Source: Glomus cerebriforme
Taxonomy: Eukaryota > Glomeromycota > Glomeromycetes > Glomerales > Glomeraceae
Assembly (NCBI GenBank): GCA_003550305.1
Contig: QKYT01000745.1
Location: 7,090-32,550 of the forward strand
Length of the DNA stretch: 25,461 nucleotides
Reading direction: 5' to 3'
Each line of letters opens with the position of its first letter. The stretch's first letter is position 1. Below, piece by piece: positions 9,174-19,123 of this stretch. The translations under genes and the position numbers were made by a program. The notes beneath the pieces are model-generated. The model did not search any database. It saw only the letters and a program-made list of their open reading frames with translations, and was not told where the DNA came from.

Positions 9174-9537
9174 TATAACACTTTTTAAAAATATCATGTG
9201 CTTAATGTGCTTAAATAAAATAAATTCAAAATATTGTTCATCAATTACAAACTGATTTATTACGAAACGATTATCATCAGTGTTGAACAATATAAAATAT
9301 ATATATAAGTATAATAATAGTAAATCAAAACGTAAAAAAAAAAATAAAAATAAAAAAGAAAAAAAAATTATTATGCCATTTGAGCCTCATCTATCAAATA
9401 TCTATTTGTTTCAAACAATTAGTATAATCATCCTTCATTCTCAAAATATCTTTTCGTATCTCGAATTGATAATCTGTATAAAGGAAATAATATTAATAAT
9501 AGGATTATAATACTATAGATGAAAAATTTAGTAGAAC
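9174..9537. other. AT-rich downstream flank of the kinase gene
   Basis: Low-complexity DNA, A-rich at about 9325-9372. It would carry the 3' untranslated end of the minus-strand kinase gene. No other feature is seen. Confidence 0.5.
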
Positions 9538-10898
9538 TTACTTTTTAAAGTCGATAATATCTACAGAATTATTATCATATTTTGGCAGATCATTTATAAA
9601 GGGATTAAGTAATCGAGATGTATAAATAGCTCGTGGATGANTCGTTGATCGATTATTTATGGATGAAAGATTTGCTTTTCTATGATTTTCTGCTTCTATG
9701 AATTGCTTTTCAATCTCATAATGATGATGTTCTTTTTCAATTAGCANAAAACGTTTAAAATTTGATGCGTCCATTTTACACGAATAAAAAAATAATGAAA
9801 TCAAATCATAAATTTCTTTAGCATTTGGTCTGTTGTCTGGATTTAAATCCCAACACCTTTCCATCAAGTCAATATAACATTCTGTTGCTTCTGAATCATG
9901 GATGTCAGGTCTAAATCCATTACATATATTTAAAGCTAGATAATGATCATNCGCGTAATTGCTCATTGGTTGCCTTCCAGTTGCTATAAAATACATGATC
10001 ATGCCAAAGCTATATATATCTGCGGCTTTAGTATAAGAACCTCCTCTTAACACTTCAGGAGCTACGTAAGGCATAACTCCATAAATTTTTGTTGGATCCA
10101 TATTATCAACCTCACCGTTTAATCCTATATCCGTAACATATGATACAANANGACCATGTTGAANCTTAAATAATATATTTCCTGGATGTAAATGATGATG
10201 AACCATCTGATTTTGATGAATATCACAAAGACCATTAATTATATTATGTAATACTTGTATTTTAACTGACCAAGTAAGATGTTTATAACTTTTATTTATC
10301 CAATCATTAAAATTTCCACCTTCTGCGTAATCAAGAACTATAATATAATCATTAGATTCTGGATTTTGAGATATTCCGTATATTTTAAGAATATTACCAT
10401 ATATACTCATTGAATTTGCTTTAATCTAATAAAAATATAACATATTAAACAACCACGGTATTTTAATTAAATTCGTAAAAAATTTCATACCTCATTTAAA
10501 AACTCATTAGTTATATTTTGTGAGTTATTTAAACATTTTAAAGCAACTTTTTTATTTGATTCTCTTGCCCATTCTTCTTTATTAAGATCACAATGTAATG
10601 GACCTTCTTTCCATATTGCTGAATATACTGTGGCAAATCCGCCTTTGCCTATTATTTTAATATCATTAAACTGATTGTATGGTATCCATTCAAATACTAC
10701 CGTAAATGGGCCATTAATTCTTAATTGCATTTCTTGAATTAAATTGTCGATATTTTCATTCCCGCTGGTCCTATTTGTAAAATTAAAATAATTCTCTAGA
10801 CACAGTTTACACCATTTAAATCTTTCTGTAAGAATATTTGTATATTTTTCTCCACATTTTTTACATTTAGATTCTTCACTTGCGGTATCAGTTAACAT
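9538..10898 (-). CDS. Protein kinase (TKL-like), two exons, catalytic Asp replaced
   Basis: Exon 1 is 10898-10491, the intron 10490-10426 (65 bp, GTATGA...TTAG) and exon 2 10425-9538, giving 431 codons. The N-terminus has a CX2C...CX2C zinc-ribbon-like motif (CKKCGEKY, WCKLC), then NENIDNLIQEMQ and FEWIPYNQF, the lead-in typical of the huge kinase family of Glomeromycotina. The kinase domain shows the Gly loop GKGGFATVY, the Lys motif VALKCL, NEIK across the splice junction for helix C, TDIGL in place of DFG, and VAPEVL. The catalytic loop reads HHHLHPGN, so the HRD Asp is His (codon 10194-10192). This suggests a pseudokinase or an inactive paralog. The C-terminal 70 or so residues are charged and helical. 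Six Ns lie in exon 2. Confidence 0.92.
10426..10490 (-). other. Kinase intron
   Basis: On the minus strand the intron starts GTATGAAAT after GAG and ends TTTATTAG before ATTAAAGCA. Splicing joins NE to IK, giving the conserved FLNEIK of helix C, which strongly supports the junction. Confidence 0.85.
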
Positions 10899-11098
10899 TA
10901 TATTTGGATATTTTTTTTTTTTTTTAAAAAAAAAAAAATCAATATTTCAAAAAAAGGAGTTAAATTTTGCAATAAATAAATTGAAAGTCATTTTCACATT
11001 TTCAGGTTTCACGATGACATTTTATTTGTAATTCTATATTGTTCAACATTTTTACCATGTCTGTTGTCGATCACATGGATATATGAAATCACAATTCG
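10899..11098. promoter_or_regulatory. Kinase upstream region with T15/A13 palindrome
   Basis: T at 10911-10925 followed by A at 10926-10938 forms a long perfect dT/dA inverted repeat starting 12 bases upstream of the kinase ATG. Poly(dA:dT) tracts in fungal promoters disfavour nucleosomes. Here the tract may also be in the 5' leader, where the RNA could fold into a hairpin. No TATA box is assigned. Confidence 0.4.
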
Positions 11099-11221
11099 TT
11101 AATTTTTGTCCTGAATAATTTCTCCGTTTCTCCTGTTCGTCAATTCACACATGATGCGCCGCTCTTTATCGATCACATCATGTTCCTCCAATTCTTGGAT
11201 CTGTTGAATGCTTGAACTATA
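11099..11221 (-). pseudogene. Possible terminal exon remnant, unrecognised
   Basis: On the minus strand a frame of about 40 codons reads as charged helical protein (QQIQELEEHDVIDKERR, then NRRNGEIIQDKN) and ends with TAA at 11101-11099. A possible splice acceptor TATATAG stands just upstream. No continuing exon was found, so this may be a stranded fragment of a gene. The family is not recognised. Confidence 0.3.
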
Positions 11222-11780
11222 TAAAGTGTAAGGAATATATAGTGCTTATAAGTCTTATATCACAACAAATAATTGAATTTCTTACGCAGTTAATCAAATA
11301 TATAAACGTTCCTTCTCATTATAATAATAAGATCACACAAATTTAATAAATTTATCAGTCGCGCGATCTGAGAAAATAGAAATACGGATATTCGAAATAA
11401 TACTAGTAAATGTGTGTATTAACGAACTAGCCTTTTTTCTATTACTGCGTTATCCGCCAGATCGGTTAATTAATAAAATATGTCGTAATTTCATACGCTT
11501 TTCATTTTGTTACACGAAAATAGCTAACAAATCTAGAATTTTTTAATTATAAAATATCTAGTATTTGATTATTAAATAATTAATAAGCAATCACATTTAA
11601 TTTCTGTATAAAAAAGGTTAATGATTTTTTTTCTTATATAAAATAATTAATCGTTTATTTTAATTAATATAAATGCAGTTAGGATAACCATTTTACTCTA
11701 ATAATAACCTTTATAAGATACCAAATTTTGAATTTTAGGAGGAATATTATGAATAAATTATACAAATATTCATCAAACTT
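11222..11780. other. AT-rich intergenic stretch
   Basis: No coding signal that I can support on either strand. The lines around 11350-11470 are slightly richer in CpG than their surroundings. Confidence 0.4.
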
Positions 11781-11799
11781 TGATTTTAATGTTCAACGT

Positions 11800-12846
11800 T
11801 AAAGAATTGAGCATCTTCCGAAAAATACTTAGTCTAGGATGTATGGTATATAACAATATATTATAGTTTTTTTAAAATAAAATAAATAAAAAATATATTT
11901 TATTATAGAGAATGAGTGAATTTTAATGTATTGAACAAAACAATTGAACTAAGAAGTTACCTTTGATCAATATACTGTATATACCTACTTAATTCCTTTT
12001 CGTAATTTTATGATGTTAGGATATGTATGGAATGATGCCAATGAGATTCTTCCTTCAAAAGTTCTCAAAGAATGTCACGATGAAGTATTCATTTGTACAA
12101 AGGCTGGAGTTATTCGAGGTCTGAATGAAGAATTTGTGGGTATAAGAGATGATCGGAAGTATTTTCGTCAAGCTTGTGAAAAATCATGGAAAGGCTTTGA
12201 GGTAGATTGATTGTATTGATCTTTATTATCAAATTCGCATAGATACTAGAACGTAAGCAATTCACATAATCATCCATTTTGCACGTAAAAATAGAGATAA
12301 TTGTAAAATAAAAAGTCCTATTAAGAAAACTGTTGCTGCTATGACGAAACTTGTTAAAGAAGGAAAGTAAAATATCTTGGACTCTCGGAATGCTCTTCGA
12401 TGCACTTATAAATTTCATCCTATTGTAGCTCTACAGGTATATTATTTTAATAATTTATTTATTTATTGTATATAGTATATATACAATATAATGATTTTAG
12501 CAAGTAATTTACAAATTAACGAATAAAATTATTCAGTTAATTATTCTCTTTATTATAATTTTAAGTTACCATCCACTTGGACGTGGTTTCTTAATAGGAA
12601 AACAGTTTATGATTTGAACAAAATGATTTTGGGGGCATAATCCACGTTTCTTGGGTGATAATAAAAAGAATTTGGAGATTGTGAATAAAATTCAAGAATT
12701 TGCTGCGCAGGTAGTATTTAACAATATATACAGTATATGTTTTTTTTGTAATAGATTTTATGATTTTTATCTTAATTAAGCATTTATTTATTTTAAAGGG
12801 AAATAATATTAATACAATTCCTGGTACTGTACATGTAGATTGTTAA
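11800..12846 (+). pseudogene. Decayed aldo-keto reductase
   Basis: Pieces match the AKR family in order. A possible LSLGCMG lies at 11829-11845 and DMYG-like at about 12018. Then come NEILPSKVLKE and EVFICTKAG, FRQACEKSWK, IDLYYQIRIDTRT, PIKKTVAAMTKLVKEGK, KYLGLSECSS, FHPIVALQ, HPLGRGFLIGKQ, PRFLGDNKKNLEIV and NTIPGT near the end. A normal intron remains at 12253-12315 (GTAAGC...AAAG), joining the codons on either side exactly. Lesions are a four-base repeat (ATTG twice) near 12209-12217, a one-base loss near 12367, another shift near 12406, and loss of the segment between FHPIVALQ and HPLGRG. By family knowledge these are NADPH-dependent oxidoreductases of the cytosol. The substrate cannot be inferred. 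Confidence 0.85.
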
Positions 12847-12985
12847 TTTAAATTTTATATGCGTAAATCGCATCTGCGTCACAATTGGTGTCGTGTAAAT
12901 CACCTGAGATGTGATTTTAGCTATAAATATGATAGCAAATCCCCAAATTCCCAACCAGTTTTTTTAAAAGTAATAAAAAAAAAAA

Positions 12986-14133
12986 ATGACTAGTCTTTCG
13001 TATATAAATAATAGTCCATTATTGTTATTAAAAAATAAAACAATTAATGATTTAGAACTACCTACTTGTTGGGAAATTACCAATTCTTCTAGAAATATTA
13101 AAATTGTTGATAATAACTTAGGTCTTTTATATAACGGTAGGTTATATCTACTATAAAGAGATTTTTTAAGAAAAAAAAATTATTTAATCGTTTTTATAAA
13201 TTTTACAGGACCAGGAGGTTTAGATGATTCTGCTGCATCTCTAACTGATAATTCCATTCCCGTAGATGTTGGAATATATTATTATGAAGCTAAAATAATT
13301 GATGAAGGCAAAAAAACGTATTTATAACTTGACAAATTTTCAGTCCCTTGTTTAACTAAGTAAAAAAAAAAAGAAAAAGAAAAAAAAATCTAATACAAGA
13401 AGAATCACCCATCTCCCTGTTTAACTAAAGGAAAAAAAAGAAATCTAAATATCAAATTTTTTTTTAAAAAAATTTAATTTAGTAATATAGGAATAGGATT
13501 TTGTAAACAAAATATGCTTTTAAACAGATTACCAGGTAAATTAAATAAACAAATTGTCTCTAACCAATTTTTTTTAAGCGCTTCTTCCCTTTTATTTTTA
13601 GGTTGGGATTGGAATTCATATGGGTATCATGGAGATGATGGAAAGAGATTTCAGAGAGGAAATGGAATAAGATATGGACCATTTTTTAACAGAGGAGATA
13701 TAGTTGGATGTGGGATAAATTTTTTAAATCAAACAGCATTTTATACAAAGAATGGTGTCCATTTAGGAACCGCTTTTAATAATATTATAGGTGAATTTCA
13801 TCCTATGATTGGTATGAGATCTTTAAATGAAAGAATTTTGATTAATTTTGGAAATAACCCATTTTTATTTGATATAAATAATTATTCAAAGGTATGTATA
13901 TAAAGGGAGAAAGAAGTATTATAAAGATTTTTTCGTAAGAATTTTTTTTCTAACTTGAAAATTATATTTAGGAAATATTCAAAGAATATTTGAAATTATA
14001 TGAGGAAAAGAAGAAAGAATTCAGTGGTAATGGCAAAGAAATAGATAATAATTTACTTCCTGTTATTCGTATCGCGGGTGAAGGTTCTGATTATGATACT
14101 AATAGCGATTTTAGTGATGATTTTTGGATTTAA
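12986..14133 (+). CDS. SPRY-domain protein, five exons
   Basis: Exons are 12986-13136, 13209-13317, 13483-13535, 13602-13891 and 13972-14133, totalling 254 residues and ending TAA. All four introns are GT...AG and every junction keeps frame. The SPRY core runs through exons 2-4: YYYEAKI, TNIGIGFC, LPGWDWNSYGYHGDDGK, GDIVGCGINF, FYTKNGVHLG, HPMIGM and NFGNNPF. This is the RanBPM/SSH4-type SPRY pattern, a protein-interaction domain, often an adaptor in ubiquitin-linked or membrane-trafficking complexes. There is no RING, LisH or transmembrane segment, so it is a stand-alone SPRY protein. The C-terminus is acidic (EGSDYDTNSDFSDDFW). The start follows an A12 run, and the residues after it read into the family's usual LPTCWE lead-in. 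Confidence 0.92.
13318..13482 (+). repeat. SPRY intron 2 with internal duplication
   Basis: The intron is 165 bp, more than twice the 66-80 bp of its three neighbours. TCCCTTGTTTAACTAA at 13344 and TCCCTGTTTAACTAA at 13414, each followed by an A-rich run ending AAATCTAA, form a direct repeat of about 70 bp. Removing one unit would give a length close to normal. Confidence 0.75.
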
Positions 14134-14690
14134 TTAAAAATAAAATTTTATTTATATAATTTATTTAAATATTTTTTTTTTTTTTTTATTGATTATACCT
14201 TTTTTTTTTCTTGAAATTTTTTATTCTGGGCACCAATTTTATAGCAACTCTTCTCAAAGCTATAAAAATATATTTTTTTTTAAAAAAAAAATTGTCTCAA
14301 AGTTTAACACTTACCTTATCCAATATACGCATTTTCTTGGAAATAACCACTTCCACCACATCAACGAATTTTAACGAAATTTCTTTAAGTCTTCTACATC
14401 CTTGATCTCTATAATTATCTTGTCAAACTTCCAGGTCTAAATATATTTATCTTAAATCCAATCTCTTTCAATTCATTCTTAATTTCTCTTTACGAAAGGT
14501 TGAACGTACAATGAACCTTTTGAATAGCTTATTAAGACATAGCCTTTATCAAATTTTATTAACCTAACTGATTATTTTCATCAAGAGAAATATATTTTTC
14601 CATTGGCCAACGGAAATTTCACATTTTAGTATTCCGGTCATTTGATCATATTTGTTACAGCCAATCAGAATGAATCATTAATATTTTATT
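14134..14690. other. Downstream flank of the SPRY gene
   Basis: Long T runs (about 14172-14186 and 14201-14209) and a T10/A10 palindrome at about 14271-14290. No gene is supported. Short ORFs here are low-complexity. Confidence 0.45.
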
Positions 14691-14694
14691 GATA

Positions 14695-14822
14695 GTAGTC
14701 AATTATAAATTCATCATTTCGCCCTTACTCATCAATTCTTTAATTTTTCTTCGAATCCTAATATCGCTACCTTCTGTATTATATATGCGACTCTATTATT
14801 ATCTTTTTCAATCGCAATATTG
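14695..14822 (-). pseudogene. Small coding remnant, unrecognised
   Basis: On the minus strand a frame reads AFIELLNIAIEKDNNRVAYI, then continues one frame over as GSDIRIRRKIKELMSKGEMM to a TAA. The composition is unlike the low-complexity surroundings, but one frameshift is needed and no domain is recognised. Confidence 0.3.
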
Positions 14823-14892
14823 AGTAATTCAATAAACGCACTTGATTTTCAAAATTGTGAATTTTATTTACAAAATTTTCGGCATGTGATTT

Positions 14893-15084
14893 TTAAAATC
14901 TTGTTTCAAGGAATTTTTTGTGCGAAGATTCTTCATCTGTTGAATTAGTGATGACCAAATTATTGTTAACAGGTAGAGTTTGAAGTTTCTCTTCCCGCTT
15001 CCTCTCCTTTATCTTCTCATTACTATGCATCTCATCTAAGAAAACATACATTTTCCTATCTCCCAATGATTTTTGCTCACTCAT
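14893..15084 (-). CDS. Short charged ORF, doubtful
   Basis: A 63-codon minus-strand ORF rich in Lys, Glu and Arg with no family resemblance. It overlaps by 12 bases the start of the transposase remnant on the other strand. It may be a chance frame. Confidence 0.2.
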   Translation of the reverse strand: MSEQKSLGDRKMYVFLDEMHSNEKIKERKREEKLQTLPVNNNLVITNSTDEESSHKKFLETRF

Positions 15085-15715
15085 GCAAGAACGAGAAGGG
15101 TTGGCATTGATGCACTGGTCTATGGCAGAGCTAGATATATTGTCGTGGGAAACATCTATAAAGGGTGTGTCCAGCGATTGAGGTGGCGAAATGGAGGATT
15201 GGGGAATTACCTAGCAAATACTAATTGGGAGGGAGAAACCAGATTGGAAAAAGTAGTACGAATTTGGAAAACAATTATGCTACTAATATTCAATATTGGG
15301 TTTATGGCTGTCCATATTTTTTAACGAAGTGGTTTATGATTTGCAAGCATTTAATTCAGTTAAAAGGGATAGTAGATGCAGAATTATTTTACAAAATACA
15401 GCAAAATCATAGTTATCCTTTTATGCAGGAAAGTATACATGAAATTCCATATGAAATAAGCTCGGTTATGAGAACTACAGTGATTTCTGAAAATAATATT
15501 GATTTGACTGAAGAAGTTTGGAAGGATTATGTTATTATTTATGACTGACTTATTGTGCAACAATGAAAACTTTGGATTTTTTGAAAGAGCATAAAGAAGC
15601 TAAAAATTCTCAGTGGATTAAAGGAGTAGAACGAAACTTTATATCAGTTGAAAAGATGGGTCAAGAAATTGAATTGACATACAATGCCATTAACATGGAA
15701 AGAACATTCTCATAA
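15073..15715 (+). pseudogene. MULE-like transposase C-terminal remnant with SWIM-like motif
   Basis: Around 15302-15355 the translation reads YGCPYFLTKWFMICKHL, close to the CXCPYF...ICKHL form of the SWIM zinc finger that ends many MULE transposases. The first Cys is replaced by Tyr here. A preceding part (RVGIDALVYGRARYIV and onward) and the following 65 residues continue in one frame or another to TGA near 15548, and a further frame-shifted piece (MKTLDFLKEHKEAKNSQWIK...) runs 15563-15715. No DDE core is visible upstream, so only the 3' end remains. By family knowledge SWIM fingers bind DNA or protein partners of the transposase. Confidence 0.55.
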
Positions 15716-16065
15716 TATACGATTTTTGAATTAAACATTGTAATTTCATTAAAAAATAACTAAAAAAAACAACTAATTATTATTATTATACTAAAAGATT
15801 GTTCCAAAAGATTCTGAAAATTAATTAGTGCGGTTAATCTTAACAACATTACCGTAAGAAAAGTCATTTGTAATTTGTTTAAAAAATATTAATGATACTA
15901 TATCAGAAATATTTACTTTTAGTATCCTTTAATATTTTAATAATTATATTTTGATTTTTTATAAGTTTATTACAGATTCGATTACTGCAGATGTTTTTTT
16001 TTGGTAAATTAAAGGTTAGTAAATTGATCTTGTGTTGTAGATTAAAAAAATTATTATTATAGGCT
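15716..16065. other. AT-rich gap between two transposon remnants
   Basis: No ORF or repeat that I can support. Confidence 0.4.
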
Positions 16066-16480
16066 ACTAAAAATATACGGACATTTTTTAAATTAAAAAT
16101 TTTATTATAAAATAATATAATAAAAATAAGTAAATATATTAATCTGATTGTCCTCTATTAATTTATGTAAAAAAAATTATATATTAATAATTAATACTAT
16201 ATCCATTTGCAGCAATAACTGCTTCAATTCTTCATGGCATGCTATCAATTAATTTTTTATAATACTCTGGAGAAATATCATCCATGCATCTTTAACATAT
16301 TTTTCAAGTGCTTTGATATTAGATAGTGATGAATCATGATGATGCACCATTGCTTTCATTTCTGCCCACATGTTCTCTAAATCAGAGCTTGGTGCCAGCC
16401 ATCAATTATAACCATAAATAATCGCATATCGGGTTTTTGGGATGAGTGGCTTCATATTTGGTGAATGTTTACCAAAAAAA
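16066..16480 (-). pseudogene. Tc1/mariner transposase C-terminal remnant
   Basis: On the minus strand the translation includes WLAPSSDLENMWAEMKAMV, which is the PxSPDLNPIENxW box of Tc1/mariner DDE transposases, with the NPI residues lost. The 40 following residues (KALEKYVKDAWMIF, then IIKNLI..) and the last piece resemble the usual helical end of the family. Stops and frameshifts break it. The outer end at about 16066-16095 reads, on the minus strand, AAAATGTCCGTATATTTTTA, similar to a Tc1 terminal inverted repeat. The N-terminal two thirds and the other end are missing. Confidence 0.65.
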
Positions 16481-17729
16481 ATACTGGGGTGATTTTTGTT
16501 ATGATATGTATAAAGCATTAAATGAATTAAATGATATATTTATATTATGTTATTGTGTAATGATCAGCATAATTTTGTTAAAACAAAATGTCTGAATTAT
16601 TGCAATTGACAAAGTTTATAGTAAGAATTAATTTGTTAAGAATGAAGCTTTTCCAGTTAAAATATATGGTTCACCAATTATATTATATAATATGAAAAAT
16701 ATTTTTTTTGTTAAAATTAAAATTTCAAAGTAATCAAATTTGTTAAATTTTTTGGAAGCTGGTTCATCACATTCGTCACAAAATATCATATGATTTGTAT
16801 TTTTTTTGTTGGGAAGTCTGTGTTTCAAACAATGGGAACAAAAACTCAATCTCATGAAATGGTACAAGAAAAAGTTTTTTAAAAATAAACAAACAAGATC
16901 ATCATCTGTTAATCCAACTAATCAAAGGTTATCATTACAACATATAATCACTTCACCTTCATCTAACCAAAGTTTCTCTTATAATTTTTCTAGTAATTTT
17001 TTTCATTCTGATCCTTGACTTTTCATAGAAACAATATAGATTTCTTTAACATAGATATTACTTCTTTCAATATAAATTTAATTTTTTTTTTCTGAATTTT
17101 TTTTCTCTTCTAAATATTCTTTTAATATAATACTAGATGGCTATGCATAATTTAGTTTTTTTTTCTAGTTTTAGGCAAGATAACCCTCTTTTGAGAGGAT
17201 TTACCTAATATCATATATGATAATCTAATTTCAATTGGAATTTTTACGTCCTTTAATATTAGATGTACATATAGGTAGTTCTTACTAGTATAAAAATAAA
17301 AAATAAAATAAATATAACTGCATATGAAAAAATTTATCTCTGAAATAAAAATAAACCAAGTAATCAAGAAATTTTAAGGATAGCTTATTTTTTCAAACAT
17401 ATAATTGATTTACCTGATAGGATTTTTAAGTACAACTTAGTATATATTCAATAGTATAAGCTAATAAATTTTTGATTTTATTTTAGTATTGATGATAATT
17501 AATAGACTTGTAATATTGAACTTTAGAGTAAAGATTTTTATTCTGAACGTTAAGATTGCATAATACTAATACATCACATTTTAGAAAGATTTATTTCCAT
17601 AAAGTACAAAGTATTGACTCTTCAGAATGTGATCAAATATTTAGCAATTAATTCAATTAATAGAAAATATTATATCCAATAATAAAATATGCATAATTTG
17701 TACAAAAAAAATAAAGGAAAAAAGGAATT
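16481..17729. other. AT-rich stretch with doubtful ORFs
   Basis: Only two short frames stand out. On the minus strand (16867-16628) a 79-codon ORF has a CX2C...CX2C pattern (FCSHCLKH and FCDECDEP), possibly a zinc-ribbon remnant. On the plus strand (16806-17018) a Ser/Asn-rich 70-codon ORF overlaps it. Neither has a recognisable family or splice partner. The rest is low-complexity. Confidence 0.35.
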
Positions 17730-18083
17730 GGCGACCTGGTCGGATCCCTGTCACGTGACTTCATATACAAATAATTTGTCACCTCTGTGTCACATCCTTA
17801 GTTTTCCATTTTTACTATTTATTCTAGGGACAGAATTTTTTCAGCATGAAAAAGCCTATTTGTCATATGTTATTCGTCACACTACTAATTTTAGCAAATT
17901 TTATAACGCCGACCAGAATTTTCTTATTTGTAATCAATGTAACATTACATAACCCAAAAAGGTAATTTTATTTCTCTCAAAAATCAAAGTTTTGCATTAC
18001 ATAAAATTCTAAAAAAGGATAATTTTTTGCCAATCACTTAATTTTGGCCGAAATTATAAGGGTCGCCATGGCGACAGGTCGCC
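17730..18083. mobile_element. Possible inverted-repeat element (about 354 bp)
   Basis: GGCGACCTG at 17730-17738 is mirrored by CAGGTCGCC at 18075-18083. Next to the right end is a perfect 14-base palindrome GTCGCCATGGCGAC (18062-18075). No clear target duplication was found and the inverted ends are short, so a MITE is plausible but not shown. The unusually GC-rich ends stand out in this AT-rich region. The ORF inside looks spurious. Confidence 0.45.
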
Positions 18084-18285
18084 ACATAGTAACGCCCAAA
18101 AATAAATGTTTATTTTTATATTTATTGTAACTTTTTACACTTAAATATTAAAATTTGTATATTTAATCTATTGAATTAATAAATTATTATGAACTTTATA
18201 AAAGTATACAATTTAGCTATCAATCAGGTATTTCAAATATTGATAATGATCAAAATTCAGTATTTTTAATAGTTATCAAATATAT
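18084..18285. other. AT-rich spacer
   Basis: No gene, repeat or signal that I can support between the two inverted-repeat elements. Confidence 0.4.
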
Positions 18286-18678
18286 TATCGCTGTTTTCAA
18301 AAATACGTGAATTTGTACAATGTAATACAAAATAAAATTTGTGAAACTCTCGATTTTTGTAAATATTTTTGTTTACCTCTCATCTAATTTTAGCTAGAGG
18401 TGTGATTTTTGAGAGCTTTCTTTTTGCTTGTTAAATTTACAACCTAAATTTGCTATTTATAAAAAAAAATAACTTGTTTTTTATAAACAAGTGCATGAAC
18501 TTTTTAAATACTTTTTTTTGTGCACAAACGATTTCTGCGAATTTCAGTNATTTTTTNNATTTTTTCNTTGGAATTCAAAATAACATGTAGCAATTTGATT
18601 GGATGTTCATGAAATTGTGATCAAATTTGTTTGTTTATTAATCATCACCTGATTCACATATTTTTGAAAACGGCGATA
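18286..18678. mobile_element. TA-flanked MITE (about 389 bp)
   Basis: Left end 18288-18312 (TCGCTGTTTTCAAAAATACG...) and right end 18652-18676 are 25-base inverted repeats with two mismatches. Each is bordered on the outside by TA (18286-18287 and 18677-18678), the target duplication of Tc1/mariner-type elements. The interior has no coding potential and holds Ns at 18549, 18557-18558 and 18567, which fits a repeat. It would be a non-autonomous element. A PIF/Harbinger origin (TTA duplication) is less likely, because the right flank reads TAA. Confidence 0.7.
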
Positions 18679-18679
18679 A

Positions 18680-19120
18680 ACTAAAAAATAAAAACTATTT
18701 AAGTTCAAAGCACATATTTTCATTTTTATTTTTTTTTATAGTTAATAATAGTAGTATAAATAGTAATTATATACATGTGAATTCTATAATGCCAAAAAGA
18801 TCTGCATATATTTGTTTACTAATTATATTTAAAATACAAGAAATTTGGATAATTATTGTGTTTATTAAAATCTTTAATATTGTTGTTAGTTAATAATTAT
18901 AAATAAAATATAGATAGGCGCAAACATATGTTATTAATCAATGGCATAAAATATATATGATAAATAAATATAGATTGATAATTATAAATATCTAATCTTT
19001 TTGTTTTATTAATAGAAAATTATTATTTGTTATATATGAAAATATCAAAAAAGGTTAGGTGATTGATTACAATCATAACTATAAAAATCTTGTTTAAAAT
19101 TTACCACAAAACAATTAAAT
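18680..19120. other. AT-rich spacer
   Basis: Mostly A/T runs. Nothing supported. Confidence 0.4.
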
Positions 19121-19123
19121 AAA

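Noticed and set aside
9058..9255. 65-codon ORF at the right end of the 8821 element
   Set aside because: It spans the inverted repeat and the target duplication of a MITE and consists mainly of the repeated AATCGAAA motif, so it is a chance frame.
9280..9510. Lys/Ile-rich ORF downstream of the kinase gene
   Set aside because: Low-complexity A/T translation without any motif or splice partner.
12110..12418. 102-codon minus-strand ORF
   Set aside because: It lies antisense to the aldo-keto reductase fossil, whose plus-strand reading is far more convincing.
14189..14405. Two overlapping ORFs after the SPRY gene
   Set aside because: Translations of T-rich DNA in two frames, with no motif.
17689..17952. 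87-codon ORF in the GGCGACCTG element
   Set aside because: It covers the inverted end and part of an apparent mobile element and has no recognisable protein features.
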